DNA of 33,686 nucleotides from an uncultured beta proteobacterium (GTDB lineage Bacteria > Pseudomonadota > Gammaproteobacteria > Burkholderiales > Burkholderiaceae_C): assembly GCA_903928635.1 (NCBI GenBank), contig CAIYRQ010000169.1, positions 1 through 33,686 of the forward strand. Reading direction: 5' to 3'. Position 1 is the first letter of the stretch. The number at the start of each line of letters is the position of its first letter. Shown here piece after piece: positions 1-8,861 of the stretch. The translations under genes were made by a program, and so were the position numbers. Below the pieces are notes generated by a model that saw nothing but the letters and a program-made list of their open reading frames with translations, was not told the DNA's origin and ran no database searches.

Positions 1-404
1 CGCTTTACATCACCCGCGAATCGCGCCGCGATGCGCTGCGAGTGGTGCACCACATGGCAGATTGCCTGCGCGCAGGTGATGTTCTTGCGGTGTTTCCCGA
101 AGGGACAACGGGGGACGGCAGTGTGGTCTTGCCCTTTCATGCGAATTTGCTTCAAGCCGCGATTGCCACGGACGTGCCGGTGGTTCCTATTGGATTGAAG
201 TTTTTGAATGCTCGAACCGCACGGCCGAGCTTTGCGCCTTGCTTTGTCGGCGACGACACGCTTGTCGGTTCGGTCTGGCGCACCTTGTGCGCGAAGGATC
301 TGGTCGCTGTGGTGCAATTTGGTGCGGCACAGCACTCTGGTGGTCGCGATCGACGTTCCTGGGCGACAAACCTGCGCGAAATGGTCGTTGCACTGCGCGA
401 CTGA
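1..404 (+). CDS. PlsC-type 1-acyl-sn-glycerol-3-phosphate acyltransferase, 3' part
   Basis: The reading frame is open from the left edge (first full codon at base 3) and ends at a TGA at 402-404, so about 134 C-terminal residues are visible. The stretch FPEGTTGDG matches the FPEGT acceptor-binding block of the PlsC/LPLAT acyltransferases, which make phosphatidic acid from lysophosphatidic acid at the inner face of the cytoplasmic membrane. It is followed by VPVVPIGLKF, the usual later block where the acyltransferase fold turns to a PxxI strand. The catalytic HX4D motif would lie upstream of the window and cannot be checked. The gene converges on the DUF721 gene that follows. A lysophospholipid or ornithine-lipid acyltransferase is also possible, since the FPEGT block does not settle the substrate. 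Confidence 0.85.
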   Translation, partial: LYITRESRRDALRVVHHMADCLRAGDVLAVFPEGTTGDGSVVLPFHANLLQAAIATDVPVVPIGLKFLNARTARPSFAPCFVGDDTLVGSVWRTLCAKDLVAVVQFGAAQHSGGRDRRSWATNLREMVVALRD

Positions 405-488
405 AGTCGTTTGCAGGTTTAAAAAACGAGACGCCTGCCCGCTGCGACGTTTGCCTCGTTGTCGGTGACCTGCGTTAGGTGGAGTTAA

Positions 489-803
489 TTAAGCGCCGTT
501 GCTCACTTTAATTCGAATCTGCGTCACATCCCATCCCTTGGTGCGAAGGTGGGCGGTCAAATCTGGCAGCAATTGGCGCAGTTTGGCTGCGACCGCGTTG
601 TTGGCGACCAAAAGGCACCAAACAGTGTCTTCCACCGGGCCGGCCTTGACGCTGGCGCGCAGGGCAGGGGGCAAAAGCGGGCTGATGCACTGAAGCCGCG
701 CACCGGAATCGGCGACAAGTTCGGACAGACGCGCTAAAGTCGGGGATTCATGGGAGGCTTGCAACACGGTCCACGACCGGGAGGGGCGGCCAGAGTAATT
801 CAT
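489..803 (-). CDS. dciA: DUF721 (DciA-like) protein, probable replicative helicase loader
   Basis: A 104-residue protein reading MNYSGRPSRSWTVLQ at its N-terminus and ending ...IRIKVSNGA. It has the DUF721 layout: a short basic N-terminus, a helix with SPTLARLSEL, then an alternating region around VWCLLVANNAVAAKLRQLLPDL with a C-terminal strand. DUF721 proteins include DciA, which in many bacteria lacking DnaC/DnaI helps place the DnaB helicase at the origin. The position beside a secA locus is like Pseudomonas, where the DUF721 gene also lies near secA. I chose the ATG at 801-803 rather than the farther ATG at 867-869, because the longer form would run well into the divergent peptidase gene and its extra 22 residues do not look family-like. 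The function is inferred from family and context. Confidence 0.72.
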   Translation of the reverse strand: MNYSGRPSRSWTVLQASHESPTLARLSELVADSGARLQCISPLLPPALRASVKAGPVEDTVWCLLVANNAVAAKLRQLLPDLTAHLRTKGWDVTQIRIKVSNGA

Positions 804-818
804 AAAGAGACTGCGCGC

Positions 819-1751
819 ATGCAACTGATTATCACGGATCCCCGCTTGGCGAGGAGCTACGTCCTTCAAATCAAAGGCCCGGCATTGGCCGGTGCTTTGG
901 CGGGCCTCTTTTTGGCCGTGACGCTGGTGTCAGCGGGGATTTACCATTGGATTTTGCTCAAGGGCGCACGCGATGGCTGGCCTGTGATCAGCTCGGTGAT
1001 GCGACTGGTGGTCAAGGACGAGTTTGACCAGCGCGACCGCTATATGCGCGAAAACATTGAGCTCATGGCCAAGCGCATGGGTGAAATGCAGGCCAAGTTG
1101 CTGCAAATGGAGTCATTGGCCGAACGGGTGTCCGGCCTGGCCGGTTTGGACCCCGCTGCCGTCAAGGTGACCCCGGGCCGGGGCGGGGCACTGGTGTCGG
1201 GGCGGGATATGACCATGCAGGAACTGCAAGCCACTTTGCAAGCCATTGAGCAGACGACAGAGCAGCGAAGCGACCTGATGACGGCGATTGAATCACGCTT
1301 GGTGGAGCAAAAAATCAAAAAAATGATGATTCCGACACGCTCGCCCATTCCCGAGGCAAGCACTGGATCGGGATTTGGCTGGCGCATTGACCCCTTTACC
1401 GGCATGAATGCTTTGCACCAGGGCTTGGATTTTCCGGCCAACGTGGGAACGCCTATTTACTCTGCGGCGGGCGGCGTCGTGGTTTCGCAAGAAGTGCACC
1501 CCCAGTTTGGCAATTTGATCGAAATTGACCATGGCAACGATTTGCTGACCCGCTATGCCCATGTCTCCCGCAGCCTAGTCAAGAAGGGCGATCTGATCAA
1601 GCGCGGGCAGAAAATCGCCGAGGTGGGCAACACCGGGCGCTCCACCGGGCCGCACCTGCATTTCGAGGTTCTGGTCAGCGGCGTGGCGCAGGATCCGCAG
1701 AAATTCCTGCGCTTAGGTGCCAACACGGCGGTTCAAACCGCGAAACGTTAA
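819..1751 (+). CDS. Membrane-anchored M23 (LytM) family metallopeptidase
   Basis: A 310-residue protein. Residues about 20-47 form one membrane segment (GPALAGALAGLFLAVTLVSA and on), followed by a heptad-like helical stretch at about 70-105 and another at 133-170, then a LytM domain at about 183-297. The zinc site is intact: H200 and D204 in HQGLD, and H281 of HLHFE, with the accompanying H248 (RYAH) and H279. It should be an active D,D-endopeptidase cutting peptidoglycan cross-links in the periplasm, or a related regulator. The start at 819 (MQLIITDPRLARS) is preferred to an upstream in-frame ATG at 750, whose extra residues overlap the divergent DUF721 gene and would precede the membrane anchor with an unlikely peptide. 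It lies between the DUF721 gene and secA. Confidence 0.9.
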   Translation: MQLIITDPRLARSYVLQIKGPALAGALAGLFLAVTLVSAGIYHWILLKGARDGWPVISSVMRLVVKDEFDQRDRYMRENIELMAKRMGEMQAKLLQMESLAERVSGLAGLDPAAVKVTPGRGGALVSGRDMTMQELQATLQAIEQTTEQRSDLMTAIESRLVEQKIKKMMIPTRSPIPEASTGSGFGWRIDPFTGMNALHQGLDFPANVGTPIYSAAGGVVVSQEVHPQFGNLIEIDHGNDLLTRYAHVSRSLVKKGDLIKRGQKIAEVGNTGRSTGPHLHFEVLVSGVAQDPQKFLRLGANTAVQTAKR

Positions 1752-1891
1752 AATCCTCGTCTTATTGGTAGTGGCATCGGTTGGAGCCTGCGGGCCTGCC
1801 GAACGTCGCTTCGCCATGACTTTGAACACCGACCATCTAAAGGACTGTGCTGTTCTGTAACCCTTGAGGGTCGCAGGCCGGTCTCGTACCC
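1752..1891. other. Intergenic leader of secA
   Basis: This 140-bp gap between the M23 peptidase and secA is the largest in the rightward block and probably holds the secA promoter. A TAAAAT hexamer at 1749-1754 overlaps the peptidase stop codon and resembles a sigma-70 -10 box, but I see no good -35 partner 16-18 nt upstream. A TTGAAC at 1822-1827 resembles a -35 box but lacks a clear -10 partner. No ORF, tRNA or strong hairpin was seen here. Confidence 0.3.
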
Positions 1892-4648
1892 ATGCCACTT
1901 ACATTCCTGACCAAGCTCTTTGGAAGCCGCAACGACCGCTTGCTCAAGCAGTACCGCACCACCGTTGCCCGCATTAACGCACTGGAGCCGACGTACGAAG
2001 CACTCACCGATGCCGAACTTCGGGCCAAGACAGCCGAGTTCAAAGCACGTGTCGCTGGGGGCGAAAGCTTGGACGCCATCCTGCCCGAAGCATTTGCGGT
2101 GGTACGCGAAGGCTCCAAGCGCGTGATGAAAATGCGCCACTTCGATGTGCAGATGCTGGGCGGCATGTCCTTGCACTTCGGAAAAATTTCAGAAATGGGA
2201 ACGGGAGAGGGTAAAACCTTGACCTCGACGCTACCGGTGTACCTCAATGCCCTCACCGGCAAAGGCGTGCATGTGGTGACGGTGAACGATTACCTGGCCA
2301 GCCGCGACGCGCGCTGGATGGGGCAGTTGTATGAGTTCTTAGGACTGACAGTCGGTATCAACACGCCCAACGCACCCCGTGAGGAGAAGCAAGCCGCCTA
2401 CGGCGCCGACATCACCTACGGCACCAACAACGAGTACGGTTTCGATTACCTGCGCGACAACATGGTGTACGAAGCCAAAGACCGCGTACAGCGTGGCCTG
2501 AACTTTGCCATCGTCGACGAGGTGGACTCGATTTTGATCGACGAGGCGCGCACGCCTCTCATCATCAGCGGCCAAGCGGAAGACCACACGGCGCTCTACA
2601 TCGCCATCAATACGGTAGTGCCTTCGCTGACCCGTCAGGAAGGTGAGCTGGACTTGCGCACCGGCGAGGGTGTTATCACTCCCGGTGACTTCACGGTGGA
2701 TGAAAAAGCGCAGCAGATTGTGCTCACGGAAGAAGGCCACGAACACGCTGAGCAACTGCTGGCCGACCTGCAGCTCATCCCTGCCGGATCGTCCTTGTAC
2801 GACCCCGCAAATATCACGCTGGTGCACCACTTGTACGCCGCCCTGCGCGCCAATCACCTGTTCCACCGCGACCAGCACTATGTGGTGCAAGACGGCGAAA
2901 TTGTCATCGTCGACGAGTTCACCGGCCGCCTGATGACCGGACGGCGCTGGAGCGACGGCTTGCACCAGGCGGTGGAAGCCAAAGAGGGGGTGACGATCCA
3001 GGCCGAGAACCAAACGCTGGCGTCCATTACTTTCCAAAATTACTTCCGCCTGTACGGCAAGTTGTCCGGCATGACCGGCACCGCCGACACCGAAGCCTAT
3101 GAGTTCCAGGAAATCTATGGTTTAGAGACCGTGGTGATTCCGCCCAACCGCCAAAGCCGCCGCGAAGACCAGCAAGACCGGGTCTACAAAACGACGCTAG
3201 AAAAGTATGTGGCGGCCATTCAGGACATTCGTGAGTGCTACGAGCGTGGCCAGCCGGTGCTGGTGGGTACGACCTCGATCGAAAACTCGGAAATCATTTC
3301 CGAGCTGCTGAGCAAAGAGGGCCTACCGCACCAGGTGCTCAACGCCAAGCAGCACGCCCGTGAAGCGGACATCGTGGCCCAGGCCGGGCGCGCCAAGATG
3401 ATCACCATCGCCACCAACATGGCGGGGCGGGGCACCGACATTGTGTTGGGCGGCAATATCGACAAGGCACTGGACGCAGTGCGCCACGACGAAAGTCTGG
3501 ACGATGCTGCCAAAGAGCAGCACATTGCGGCACTGAAGGCGCAATGGAAGATCGACCATGAGGCCATCACCGCCTTGGGCGGCTTGCGCATCATTGCGAC
3601 CGAGCGCCATGAGTCGCGCCGTATTGACAACCAGTTGCGAGGCCGCTCCGGCCGCCAGGGCGACCCTGGCTCGTCGCGCTTTTACCTGAGCCTGGATGAC
3701 GCGCTGATGCGAATCTTTGCGGGCGAGCGTGTCAAGGCCATCATGGACCGCCTCAAGATGCCCGAAGGCGAAGCGATTGAGGCAGGCATGGTCAGCCGCA
3801 GCATCGAGAGCGCCCAGCGCAAAGTCGAGGCGCGTAACTTTGACATGCGCAAGCAGTTGCTGGAGTACGACGACGTTTCCAACGACCAGCGTAAGGTGAT
3901 TTACCAGCAGCGCAATGCGATTTTGGATGCGCAGGACCTCAATGCCCAAATTGCTTCCCTGCGCGAAGGCACCTTCGAGGACCTGGTACGCACCTATGTG
4001 CCCCGCGAGTCGGTGGAAGAGCAGTGGGATATTCCTGGCCTGCAAAAGGTGCTGACCGAAGAATGGCGTCTGGAGCTGGACCTGGCGCAAAAAATCGCAG
4101 CTGCCCAATCCATTACCGATGACAACATTGTTGAGGCCGTCGTGGAGGCGGCCAACGTCTCGTTTGGTCTCAAAGTGGAGCAAGTGGGTGCGGAGAGTTT
4201 TACCCATTTCGAGCGTATGGTGCTCTTGCAAACCATTGACACCCAATGGCGCGACCACCTGAGTTCACTGGACTACTTGCGCAAAGGTATCCATTTGCGT
4301 GGCTATGCCCAAAAGCAGCCCAAGCAGGAGTACAAGCGTGAAGCGTTTGAGTTGTTTGGCCAGATGCTTGACGCAGTCAAAAACGAAGTCACGCAAACCC
4401 TGATGACAGTACGCATCCAGTCCAGCGAACAGCTCGACGAAGCTGCGCAGGCCTTAGAAGCACGTGGCGAGAACATCAGCAATGTGACCTACACGGCGCC
4501 GACAGAGACCGGTGAAGCGGAAACGACCGAAGCGAGCCCCGCGGCGCAAACCGCCGAAACGTCATTGTTTGCCCGGGTCGGTCGCAACGAACCCTGCCCC
4601 TGCGGCAGTGGGAAGAAATACAAGCAGTGCCACGGTAAGCTGGCCTGA
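1892..4648 (+). CDS. secA: Preprotein translocase motor ATPase SecA
   Basis: A full-length 918-residue SecA, the ATPase that drives unfolded preproteins through SecYEG across the cytoplasmic membrane. Visible blocks are Walker A GTGEGKT at 103-109, the DEVD Walker B motif at 209-212 followed by [13 protein letters not shown], the preprotein cross-linking region after that, NMAGRGTDI and the motif VI block [13 protein letters not shown] of the second nucleotide-binding fold, and the helical scaffold with DTQWRDHL. The C-terminus carries the zinc-binding SEC-C tail [14 protein letters not shown] (C902, C904, C913, H914), which binds SecB and phospholipid. The start [16 protein letters not shown] is typical of betaproteobacterial SecA. 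There is no strong Shine-Dalgarno sequence. No SecM-like arrest gene precedes it, so the Escherichia coli secM control is not evident here. Confidence 0.99.
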   Translation: MPLTFLTKLFGSRNDRLLKQYRTTVARINALEPTYEALTDAELRAKTAEFKARVAGGESLDAILPEAFAVVREGSKRVMKMRHFDVQMLGGMSLHFGKISEMGTGEGKTLTSTLPVYLNALTGKGVHVVTVNDYLASRDARWMGQLYEFLGLTVGINTPNAPREEKQAAYGADITYGTNNEYGFDYLRDNMVYEAKDRVQRGLNFAIVDEVDSILIDEARTPLIISGQAEDHTALYIAINTVVPSLTRQEGELDLRTGEGVITPGDFTVDEKAQQIVLTEEGHEHAEQLLADLQLIPAGSSLYDPANITLVHHLYAALRANHLFHRDQHYVVQDGEIVIVDEFTGRLMTGRRWSDGLHQAVEAKEGVTIQAENQTLASITFQNYFRLYGKLSGMTGTADTEAYEFQEIYGLETVVIPPNRQSRREDQQDRVYKTTLEKYVAAIQDIRECYERGQPVLVGTTSIENSEIISELLSKEGLPHQVLNAKQHAREADIVAQAGRAKMITIATNMAGRGTDIVLGGNIDKALDAVRHDESLDDAAKEQHIAALKAQWKIDHEAITALGGLRIIATERHESRRIDNQLRGRSGRQGDPGSSRFYLSLDDALMRIFAGERVKAIMDRLKMPEGEAIEAGMVSRSIESAQRKVEARNFDMRKQLLEYDDVSNDQRKVIYQQRNAILDAQDLNAQIASLREGTFEDLVRTYVPRESVEEQWDIPGLQKVLTEEWRLELDLAQKIAAAQSITDDNIVEAVVEAANVSFGLKVEQVGAESFTHFERMVLLQTIDTQWRDHLSSLDYLRKGIHLRGYAQKQPKQEYKREAFELFGQMLDAVKNEVTQTLMTVRIQSSEQLDEAAQALEARGENISNVTYTAPTETGEAETTEASPAAQTAETSLFARVGRNEPCPCGSGKKYKQCHGKLA

Positions 4649-4652
4649 GGAG
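4647..4652 (+). promoter_or_regulatory. Ribosome binding site of argJ overlapping the secA stop
   Basis: GAGGAG at 4647-4652 overlaps the last two bases of the secA TGA stop and sits 5 nt before the argJ ATG at 4658. This is one of the strongest Shine-Dalgarno sequences in the window. It fixes the argJ start and points to translational coupling of argJ to secA. Confidence 0.7.
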
Positions 4653-4657
4653 TTTTT

Positions 4658-5887
4658 ATGCCCGTGAATTTGCCTGCACCTGACGCAGCAACCTTGTTTC
4701 CCATTTCGGGTGTGCGCATTGGGGTCGTAGAGGCCGGTGTGCGCAAGCAGGGTCGTAAAGACGTCTCGGTTTTCCTGCTCGATCCTGGTAGCAGCGTGGG
4801 AGGCGTCTTTACGACCAACCGTTTTTGCGCTGCCCCGGTGCAAATTTGCCAACAAAATCTCGCCCAGGGAGCCGACATCCGCGCGATGGTGATCAATACC
4901 GGTAACGCAAATGCCGGCACCGGCGCCGATGGCTTGGCCCGTGCACGGGCAACATGTGACGCGCTTTCCGCACGTCTGGCTGTGTCGCCAGAGCAGGTCC
5001 TGCCGTTTTCGACCGGTGTGATCATGGAGCCGCTGCCCAGCGACCGCATCATTGCCGCGCTCGACCGCGCAATTGCCGCCGCCCGCGCCGATGCCTGGCT
5101 TGACGCGGCTGAAGGCATCATGACCACGGACACCGTCCCGAAGGCGTTTGGCCAGCAGGTGCAGATTGGTGGCAAAACTGTCAGCGTGACGGGGATTAGC
5201 AAAGGCGCGGGCATGATCCGGCCCAATATGGCGACCATGCTGGGCTTTATCGCCACCGACGCCTGTGTCCACCCCGATTTGATGCGGCCCTTGGCCCTGG
5301 CATTGGCGCAGCAGTCCTTTAATTGCGTGACGGTGGACGGCGACACCTCGACCAACGATTCGTTGGTGGTGGTTGCCACGCACCAGGCCGGTCATGCGCA
5401 AATCGATTCGCTCAGCAGCCCGGAAGGGCAAGCCTTGTTCGGCGCCTTGTTGGCGGTGGCCCAACAGCTTGCCCACGCCATTGTGCGTGACGGTGAGGGC
5501 GCGACCAAGTTCATTACCGTGCAGGTGGATGGCGGTGCGAATGTGCTGGAATGCAGCAAAGTAGCCTATGCTATTGCCCATTCACCGCTGGTCAAAACTG
5601 CATTTTTTGCCAGTGACCCGAACCTGGGCCGCATATTGGCGGCCGTGGGCTATGCGGGCATTGAAGATTTGGACCAAGGCGGTATTGAGCTTTTCCTGGA
5701 CGATGTGCATGTCGCCACCAAAGGGGGGCGCAATACGGCGTACCAAGAGGCCGATGGCCAGCGCGTGATGCGCCAAAGCGAGATCACGGTGCGCGTAGAT
5801 CTGGGCCGGGGCTCTGCCAGCCATACGGTGTGGACCTGTGACCTGAGCCACGACTACGTCACCATCAACGCCGACTACCGGTCTTAA
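4658..5887 (+). CDS. argJ: Bifunctional glutamate N-acetyltransferase / N-acetylglutamate synthase ArgJ
   Basis: A 409-residue ArgJ/OAT-family protein. It transfers the acetyl group from N-acetylornithine to glutamate in the cyclic arginine pathway and, in bifunctional members, also makes N-acetylglutamate from acetyl-CoA. The self-cleavage site is clear: [16 protein letters not shown], with cleavage expected between A192 and T193 so that T193 becomes the N-terminal nucleophile of the beta chain. Other family blocks are the oxyanion-hole region [11 protein letters not shown] around 118-127 and the C-terminal [29 protein letters not shown]-type ending. It follows secA after 9 nt and is followed by the DUF815 ATPase after 4 nt, so the three are probably cotranscribed. 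Whether it is mono- or bifunctional cannot be told from sequence reading alone. Confidence 0.97.
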   Translation: MPVNLPAPDAATLFPISGVRIGVVEAGVRKQGRKDVSVFLLDPGSSVGGVFTTNRFCAAPVQICQQNLAQGADIRAMVINTGNANAGTGADGLARARATCDALSARLAVSPEQVLPFSTGVIMEPLPSDRIIAALDRAIAAARADAWLDAAEGIMTTDTVPKAFGQQVQIGGKTVSVTGISKGAGMIRPNMATMLGFIATDACVHPDLMRPLALALAQQSFNCVTVDGDTSTNDSLVVVATHQAGHAQIDSLSSPEGQALFGALLAVAQQLAHAIVRDGEGATKFITVQVDGGANVLECSKVAYAIAHSPLVKTAFFASDPNLGRILAAVGYAGIEDLDQGGIELFLDDVHVATKGGRNTAYQEADGQRVMRQSEITVRVDLGRGSASHTVWTCDLSHDYVTINADYRS

Positions 5888-5891
5888 GGCC

Positions 5892-6785
5892 ATGAAAGCT
5901 GAAGACTTCGCCCCATTTTTGGCGCGCGCTGTGCAGTTCATGGAGCGGGTTGAGTCCGCCTTGCGCCAGGATATTGAGCAACCCAACTGGGACAGTTCCA
6001 TCGCGTTTTTGTACCGCAAGCGGGTGTCTGGCCAGGGCTATTTGGTCCCCGTGCGGCAGGTGGGCGCGATGCGCTTGGACGATTTGCTGGAAATCGACAT
6101 TCAGAAAGAGAAGATTGCCCGCAATACCGCGCAATTTGTGAGCGGGCAGACGGCCAATAACGTGCTGTTGACCGGGGCGCGCGGCACCGGAAAGTCGTCT
6201 TTGGTCCGGGCCTGTTTGAATACCTATGCTTCTCAAGGCCTGCGGCTGATTGAGGTAGACAAAGAAGACCTGGTCGACCTGCCGGACATCGTGGATATCG
6301 TCTCGCAGCGACCCGAGAAATTTTTGATTTTTTGCGATGACCTGAGCTTTGACCAGGGCGAGCCCGGCTACAAAGCGCTGAAGTCGGTGCTTGATGGTTC
6401 GGTGTCGGCGACCTCGGCCAATGTTCTGATTTACGCCACCAGCAACCGGCGCCATCTGCTGCCTGAGTACATGGCCGAAAACCTGACCTACACGCACACT
6501 GACGGCGGTGAAGTCCATCCAGGCGAGGGCGTGGAAGAGAAAATTTCCCTGTCCGAGCGCTTTGGTTTGTGGGTCAGCTTCTATCCCTTTACGCAGGATG
6601 AGTACTTGGCGATCGTGGCCCAGTGGCTGCAGGCGCTGGATGTCCCAGCGGATCACATCGCACAAGCGCGCCCGCAAGCCTTGGTGTGGGCGCTGGAACG
6701 GGGATCACGCAGCGGACGGGTGGCCTGGCAATTTGCCAAAGACTTCGCAGGCCGCCACAGCGTTGGAGCCAGCACCCACCCATGA
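5892..6785 (+). CDS. DUF815-family AAA-type ATPase of unknown function
   Basis: A 297-residue protein with a nucleotide-binding P-loop GARGTGKSS at 95-103, a Walker B-like FLIFCDDLSFD around 144-153, and a sensor-1-like YATSNRRHLLPE around 181-191. The block VLLTGARGTGKSSLVRA plus CDDLSFD and SNRRHLLPE marks the DUF815 family, AAA-type ATPases with no settled role. The N-terminal 90 residues are helical with no membrane segment, so it should be cytoplasmic. It starts 4 nt after argJ, and its TGA overlaps the mutT ATG (ATGA at 6782-6785), so it is probably cotranscribed with both. Context alone does not identify a substrate. A link to secA or to arginine synthesis would be speculation. Confidence 0.88.
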   Translation: MKAEDFAPFLARAVQFMERVESALRQDIEQPNWDSSIAFLYRKRVSGQGYLVPVRQVGAMRLDDLLEIDIQKEKIARNTAQFVSGQTANNVLLTGARGTGKSSLVRACLNTYASQGLRLIEVDKEDLVDLPDIVDIVSQRPEKFLIFCDDLSFDQGEPGYKALKSVLDGSVSATSANVLIYATSNRRHLLPEYMAENLTYTHTDGGEVHPGEGVEEKISLSERFGLWVSFYPFTQDEYLAIVAQWLQALDVPADHIAQARPQALVWALERGSRSGRVAWQFAKDFAGRHSVGASTHP

Positions 6786-7243
6786 ACCAACCGGTGCGGG
6801 TGGCCGACCCTCAGCTCGCTCGCCAAGGCGCAGCGGACCGGGCCCTGGTGCAGGTGGCGGTGGGGGTTCTGATCCAGAGCAATGGCGCATTCCTGCTGAC
6901 CTCGCGCCCCGTCGGAAAGCCGTACGCGGGGTACTGGGAGTTTCCGGGTGGCAAGGTGGAGCAGGGTGAATCTACCTACGACGCGCTGTGCCGTGAATTG
7001 CGCGAAGAAATTGGAATTGAAGTGCGAAGTGCCACGCCTTGGAAAGTTGAAGTAATTGACTACCCGCATGCGCTGGTGCGGCTGCACTTCTTCAAGGTCA
7101 CCGCATGGGACGGCGAACTTCAAATGCGCGAGGCACAGTCTGCACAGTGGGAAACGCTGCCAGTATCAGTAAAACCCGTACTGCCTGGAACGGTGCCGGT
7201 ATTGGAGTGGCTGGCCCAGGAAGCAGGCGCTAAGGGCGCCTAG
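6782..7243 (+). CDS. mutT: MutT-type Nudix hydrolase, probable 8-oxo-dGTP diphosphatase
   Basis: A 153-residue protein with a complete Nudix box beginning at G57 (GGKVEQGE...RELREEIGI), fitting GX5EX7REUXEEXGU. The preceding SRPVGKPYAGYWEFPGGK is the MutT signature, in which the R/K-P..YxGxWEFPGGK stretch contacts 8-oxoguanine nucleotides. It should remove 8-oxo-dGTP from the nucleotide pool and so prevent A:T to C:G transversions. The start at 6782 shares its ATGA with the stop of the DUF815 ATPase. An upstream start at 6623 is rejected because its residues overlap the ATPase gene and do not fit the family. Some MutT proteins carry a C-terminal thiamine-phosphate-synthase-like domain; this one is the short form. 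Confidence 0.92.
   Translation: MNQPVRVADPQLARQGAADRALVQVAVGVLIQSNGAFLLTSRPVGKPYAGYWEFPGGKVEQGESTYDALCRELREEIGIEVRSATPWKVEVIDYPHALVRLHFFKVTAWDGELQMREAQSAQWETLPVSVKPVLPGTVPVLEWLAQEAGAKGA
7225..7241. terminator. Hairpin between convergent mutT and yacG, weak terminator candidate
   Basis: A perfect inverted repeat AGGCGC-(TAAGG)-GCGCCT spans 7225-7241 and covers the first base of the mutT stop codon. A 6-bp GC-rich stem with a 5-nt loop between two convergent operons could end transcription from either side. No run of T follows on either strand, so it is not a classic intrinsic terminator. Confidence 0.3.
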
Positions 7244-7254
7244 CGTTTGCCGGG

Positions 7255-7455
7255 CTAGTGGATGGGCCCGTGCTCGAGTTGCATGTCGTCGGGCTTGTCC
7301 ACTGCAGGTAGACGAAACTCTTCCGTCGCCCAAGCGCCAAGGTCTCCTTCTTTGCAGCGCGCGCTGCAAAAAGGACGGTAGACATTGGAAGGTGCATACA
7401 GGCTCGGGCCCTGGCAACCCGGACACTTCACTATCTTTTCAGCGTTCGTAGCCAT
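7255..7455 (-). CDS. yacG: DNA gyrase inhibitor / zinc-binding protein YacG
   Basis: A 66-residue protein with the four zinc ligands C11, C14 (CPGC) and C30, C34 (CSARC), followed by the family signature KEGDLGAWATEEFRLP. YacG binds GyrB and inhibits gyrase activity in Escherichia coli. The gene is the last of the leftward string, 15 nt after zapD. The same coaE-zapD-yacG order is widespread in beta- and gammaproteobacteria. Confidence 0.95.
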   Translation of the reverse strand: MATNAEKIVKCPGCQGPSLYAPSNVYRPFCSARCKEGDLGAWATEEFRLPAVDKPDDMQLEHGPIH

Positions 7456-7470
7456 CGCCAGCGACTTACT

Positions 7471-8253
7471 TCAGGAGCAGAGAGTTAGCTCGAAAGCAAT
7501 ATCCGCCGTATTGGCCTGTACGCGGTCGTAAACAGACTGGTGCACAAAACGAATAGATGCCACCAAGCGGTTGGCGCTGATTTCTGGAATTGCACCCAAA
7601 GCCGGGTTCACCGACAAGCGCAGCAATTGGAACGTGCGGCCTTGCGGCAGGTTTTGCTGAAACTGACCACCCATGGCCACAATTTTTTGCGGTGAGCCTG
7701 AATCCCGCAACAAACCTAACAGCAATTTGATTGCGTTCGACATGGGCAGCAAGGTCTCCACCCAACCGCACAGGTCACTGCGTCGTTGATCGGAAGGGTG
7801 GTGTTGCCACGCGTAGTACGCGGGTAAGTCAAAATTGCCGGTCCCACCAGGAATGCTAGTTCGACTGCGCACACTCTTAAGCCAATCGTTTTCTTCCAGA
7901 ACGCGCCCCAACTTGTTCGGCGCCTGGTTCAGATCAGCAATACAGGCCATGATTTGATCGATCAATTTTTCGAGGACATCCGCAGCTATGTCGGGGTTTC
8001 CTCGGAAGTTGCACATGATTTGACGCTGCCGCTCAAGGTCCTTGAGTGCGTCTGTCTTGAGCTCAGCACGCGCGCTCACACTCAATATTTCGAACAATGT
8101 GATCAGCGCGAAATGGTGATCAAGCTCTGAGGTTCGGTCAATCAGAACGAAAAGCCGCTCAAACAGCTGCTCCAAACGCAGGTAAGTGCGAATTTTTTCG
8201 TTAAACGGGTATTCGTAAAGGATCACGCGCAATTTTCCAGTGGCAGGGATCAT
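7471..8253 (-). CDS. zapD: Cell division protein ZapD (DUF1342)
   Basis: A 260-residue protein starting MIPATGKLRVILYEYPFNEKIRTYLRLEQLF, the recognisable N-terminus of the ZapD/YacF family, with further family blocks such as ALKDLERQRQ-like (LKDLERQRQIM), LPAYYAWQ and a C-terminal beta-rich half ending ...AFELTLCS. ZapD binds the C-terminal tail of FtsZ and bundles filaments at the division ring in the cytoplasm. Its ATG overlaps the coaE stop codon as ATGA (8250-8253), so translation is probably coupled to coaE. Confidence 0.95.
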   Translation of the reverse strand: MIPATGKLRVILYEYPFNEKIRTYLRLEQLFERLFVLIDRTSELDHHFALITLFEILSVSARAELKTDALKDLERQRQIMCNFRGNPDIAADVLEKLIDQIMACIADLNQAPNKLGRVLEENDWLKSVRSRTSIPGGTGNFDLPAYYAWQHHPSDQRRSDLCGWVETLLPMSNAIKLLLGLLRDSGSPQKIVAMGGQFQQNLPQGRTFQLLRLSVNPALGAIPEISANRLVASIRFVHQSVYDRVQANTADIAFELTLCS

Positions 8254-8861
8254 AGCCCGAACTGCGCTCCCAAATCCTGCAACTCGCGCTCGATCTCCAA
8301 CAAGTTCTTGCCTTCGTTAAAAATAACTGCGTCAGCGGCCTGCAATCGTTGGCTGCGGTTACTTTGCGCCCGAATGATGTTTCGGACCTCTGTCGCGCCA
8401 AGTCCGTTGCGCGCCTGCACGCGTTGAATTTGGGTGTCTACGCTGCAATCAACCATCAAAATTCGGTCCAGAGTGGCGCGCCAATGCGTCGACTCCACCA
8501 GCAGCGGGATGTCAAAAACAATGCATTCCACACCCGTTTTTTGGGCGTTTTCTGCAAGACTTGCAACTTCCGACGCAATTAAGGGATGGACAATGCCCTC
8601 AAGCCTTGACCGCGCGCCTACGTCGCTGAACACCAATTCCCGCATTTTGGTACGGTCCATGGCACCGGTTTCGTCAATAAATTTTGCGCCAAAAGTGGCT
8701 TTTACTGCCGCAATTGCCCGCCCCCCGGCGGCGGTGCTGGCGCGCGAGATGGCGTCGAGGTCGACTACCGTCGCGCCGTTGCGCGCAAAAACCTGGCAGA
8801 CGGTACTCTTGCCACTGCCAATGCCGCCGCTGATTCCGATTCGAAGGCTGCGTTTGGTCAT
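8250..8861 (-). CDS. coaE: Dephospho-CoA kinase
   Basis: A 203-residue kinase that phosphorylates the 3'-hydroxyl of dephospho-CoA, the last step of coenzyme A synthesis. The P-loop GGIGSGKS lies at 12-19, after MTKRSLRIGIS. The CoA-binding region IVHPLI and the IVFDIPLLVES block (around residue 100-120) are typical of CoaE, with NGLGATEVRNIIRAQ further on. The start at 8861 is chosen because its ATGA overlaps the pilD stop (8858-8861) and the family begins a few residues before the P-loop. A longer form starting at 8906 would add 15 residues that lie inside pilD. Confidence 0.95.
   Translation of the reverse strand: MTKRSLRIGISGGIGSGKSTVCQVFARNGATVVDLDAISRASTAAGGRAIAAVKATFGAKFIDETGAMDRTKMRELVFSDVGARSRLEGIVHPLIASEVASLAENAQKTGVECIVFDIPLLVESTHWRATLDRILMVDCSVDTQIQRVQARNGLGATEVRNIIRAQSNRSQRLQAADAVIFNEGKNLLEIERELQDLGAQFGL

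Noticed and set aside
405-488. Possible terminator between the acyltransferase and DUF721 genes (AACGAG at 425-430 against CTCGTT at 455-460; ACCT/AGGT at 468-480)
   Set aside because: The first pair has a 24-nt loop with mismatches, and the second has only four base pairs. Neither is followed by a T run, so chance is as likely.
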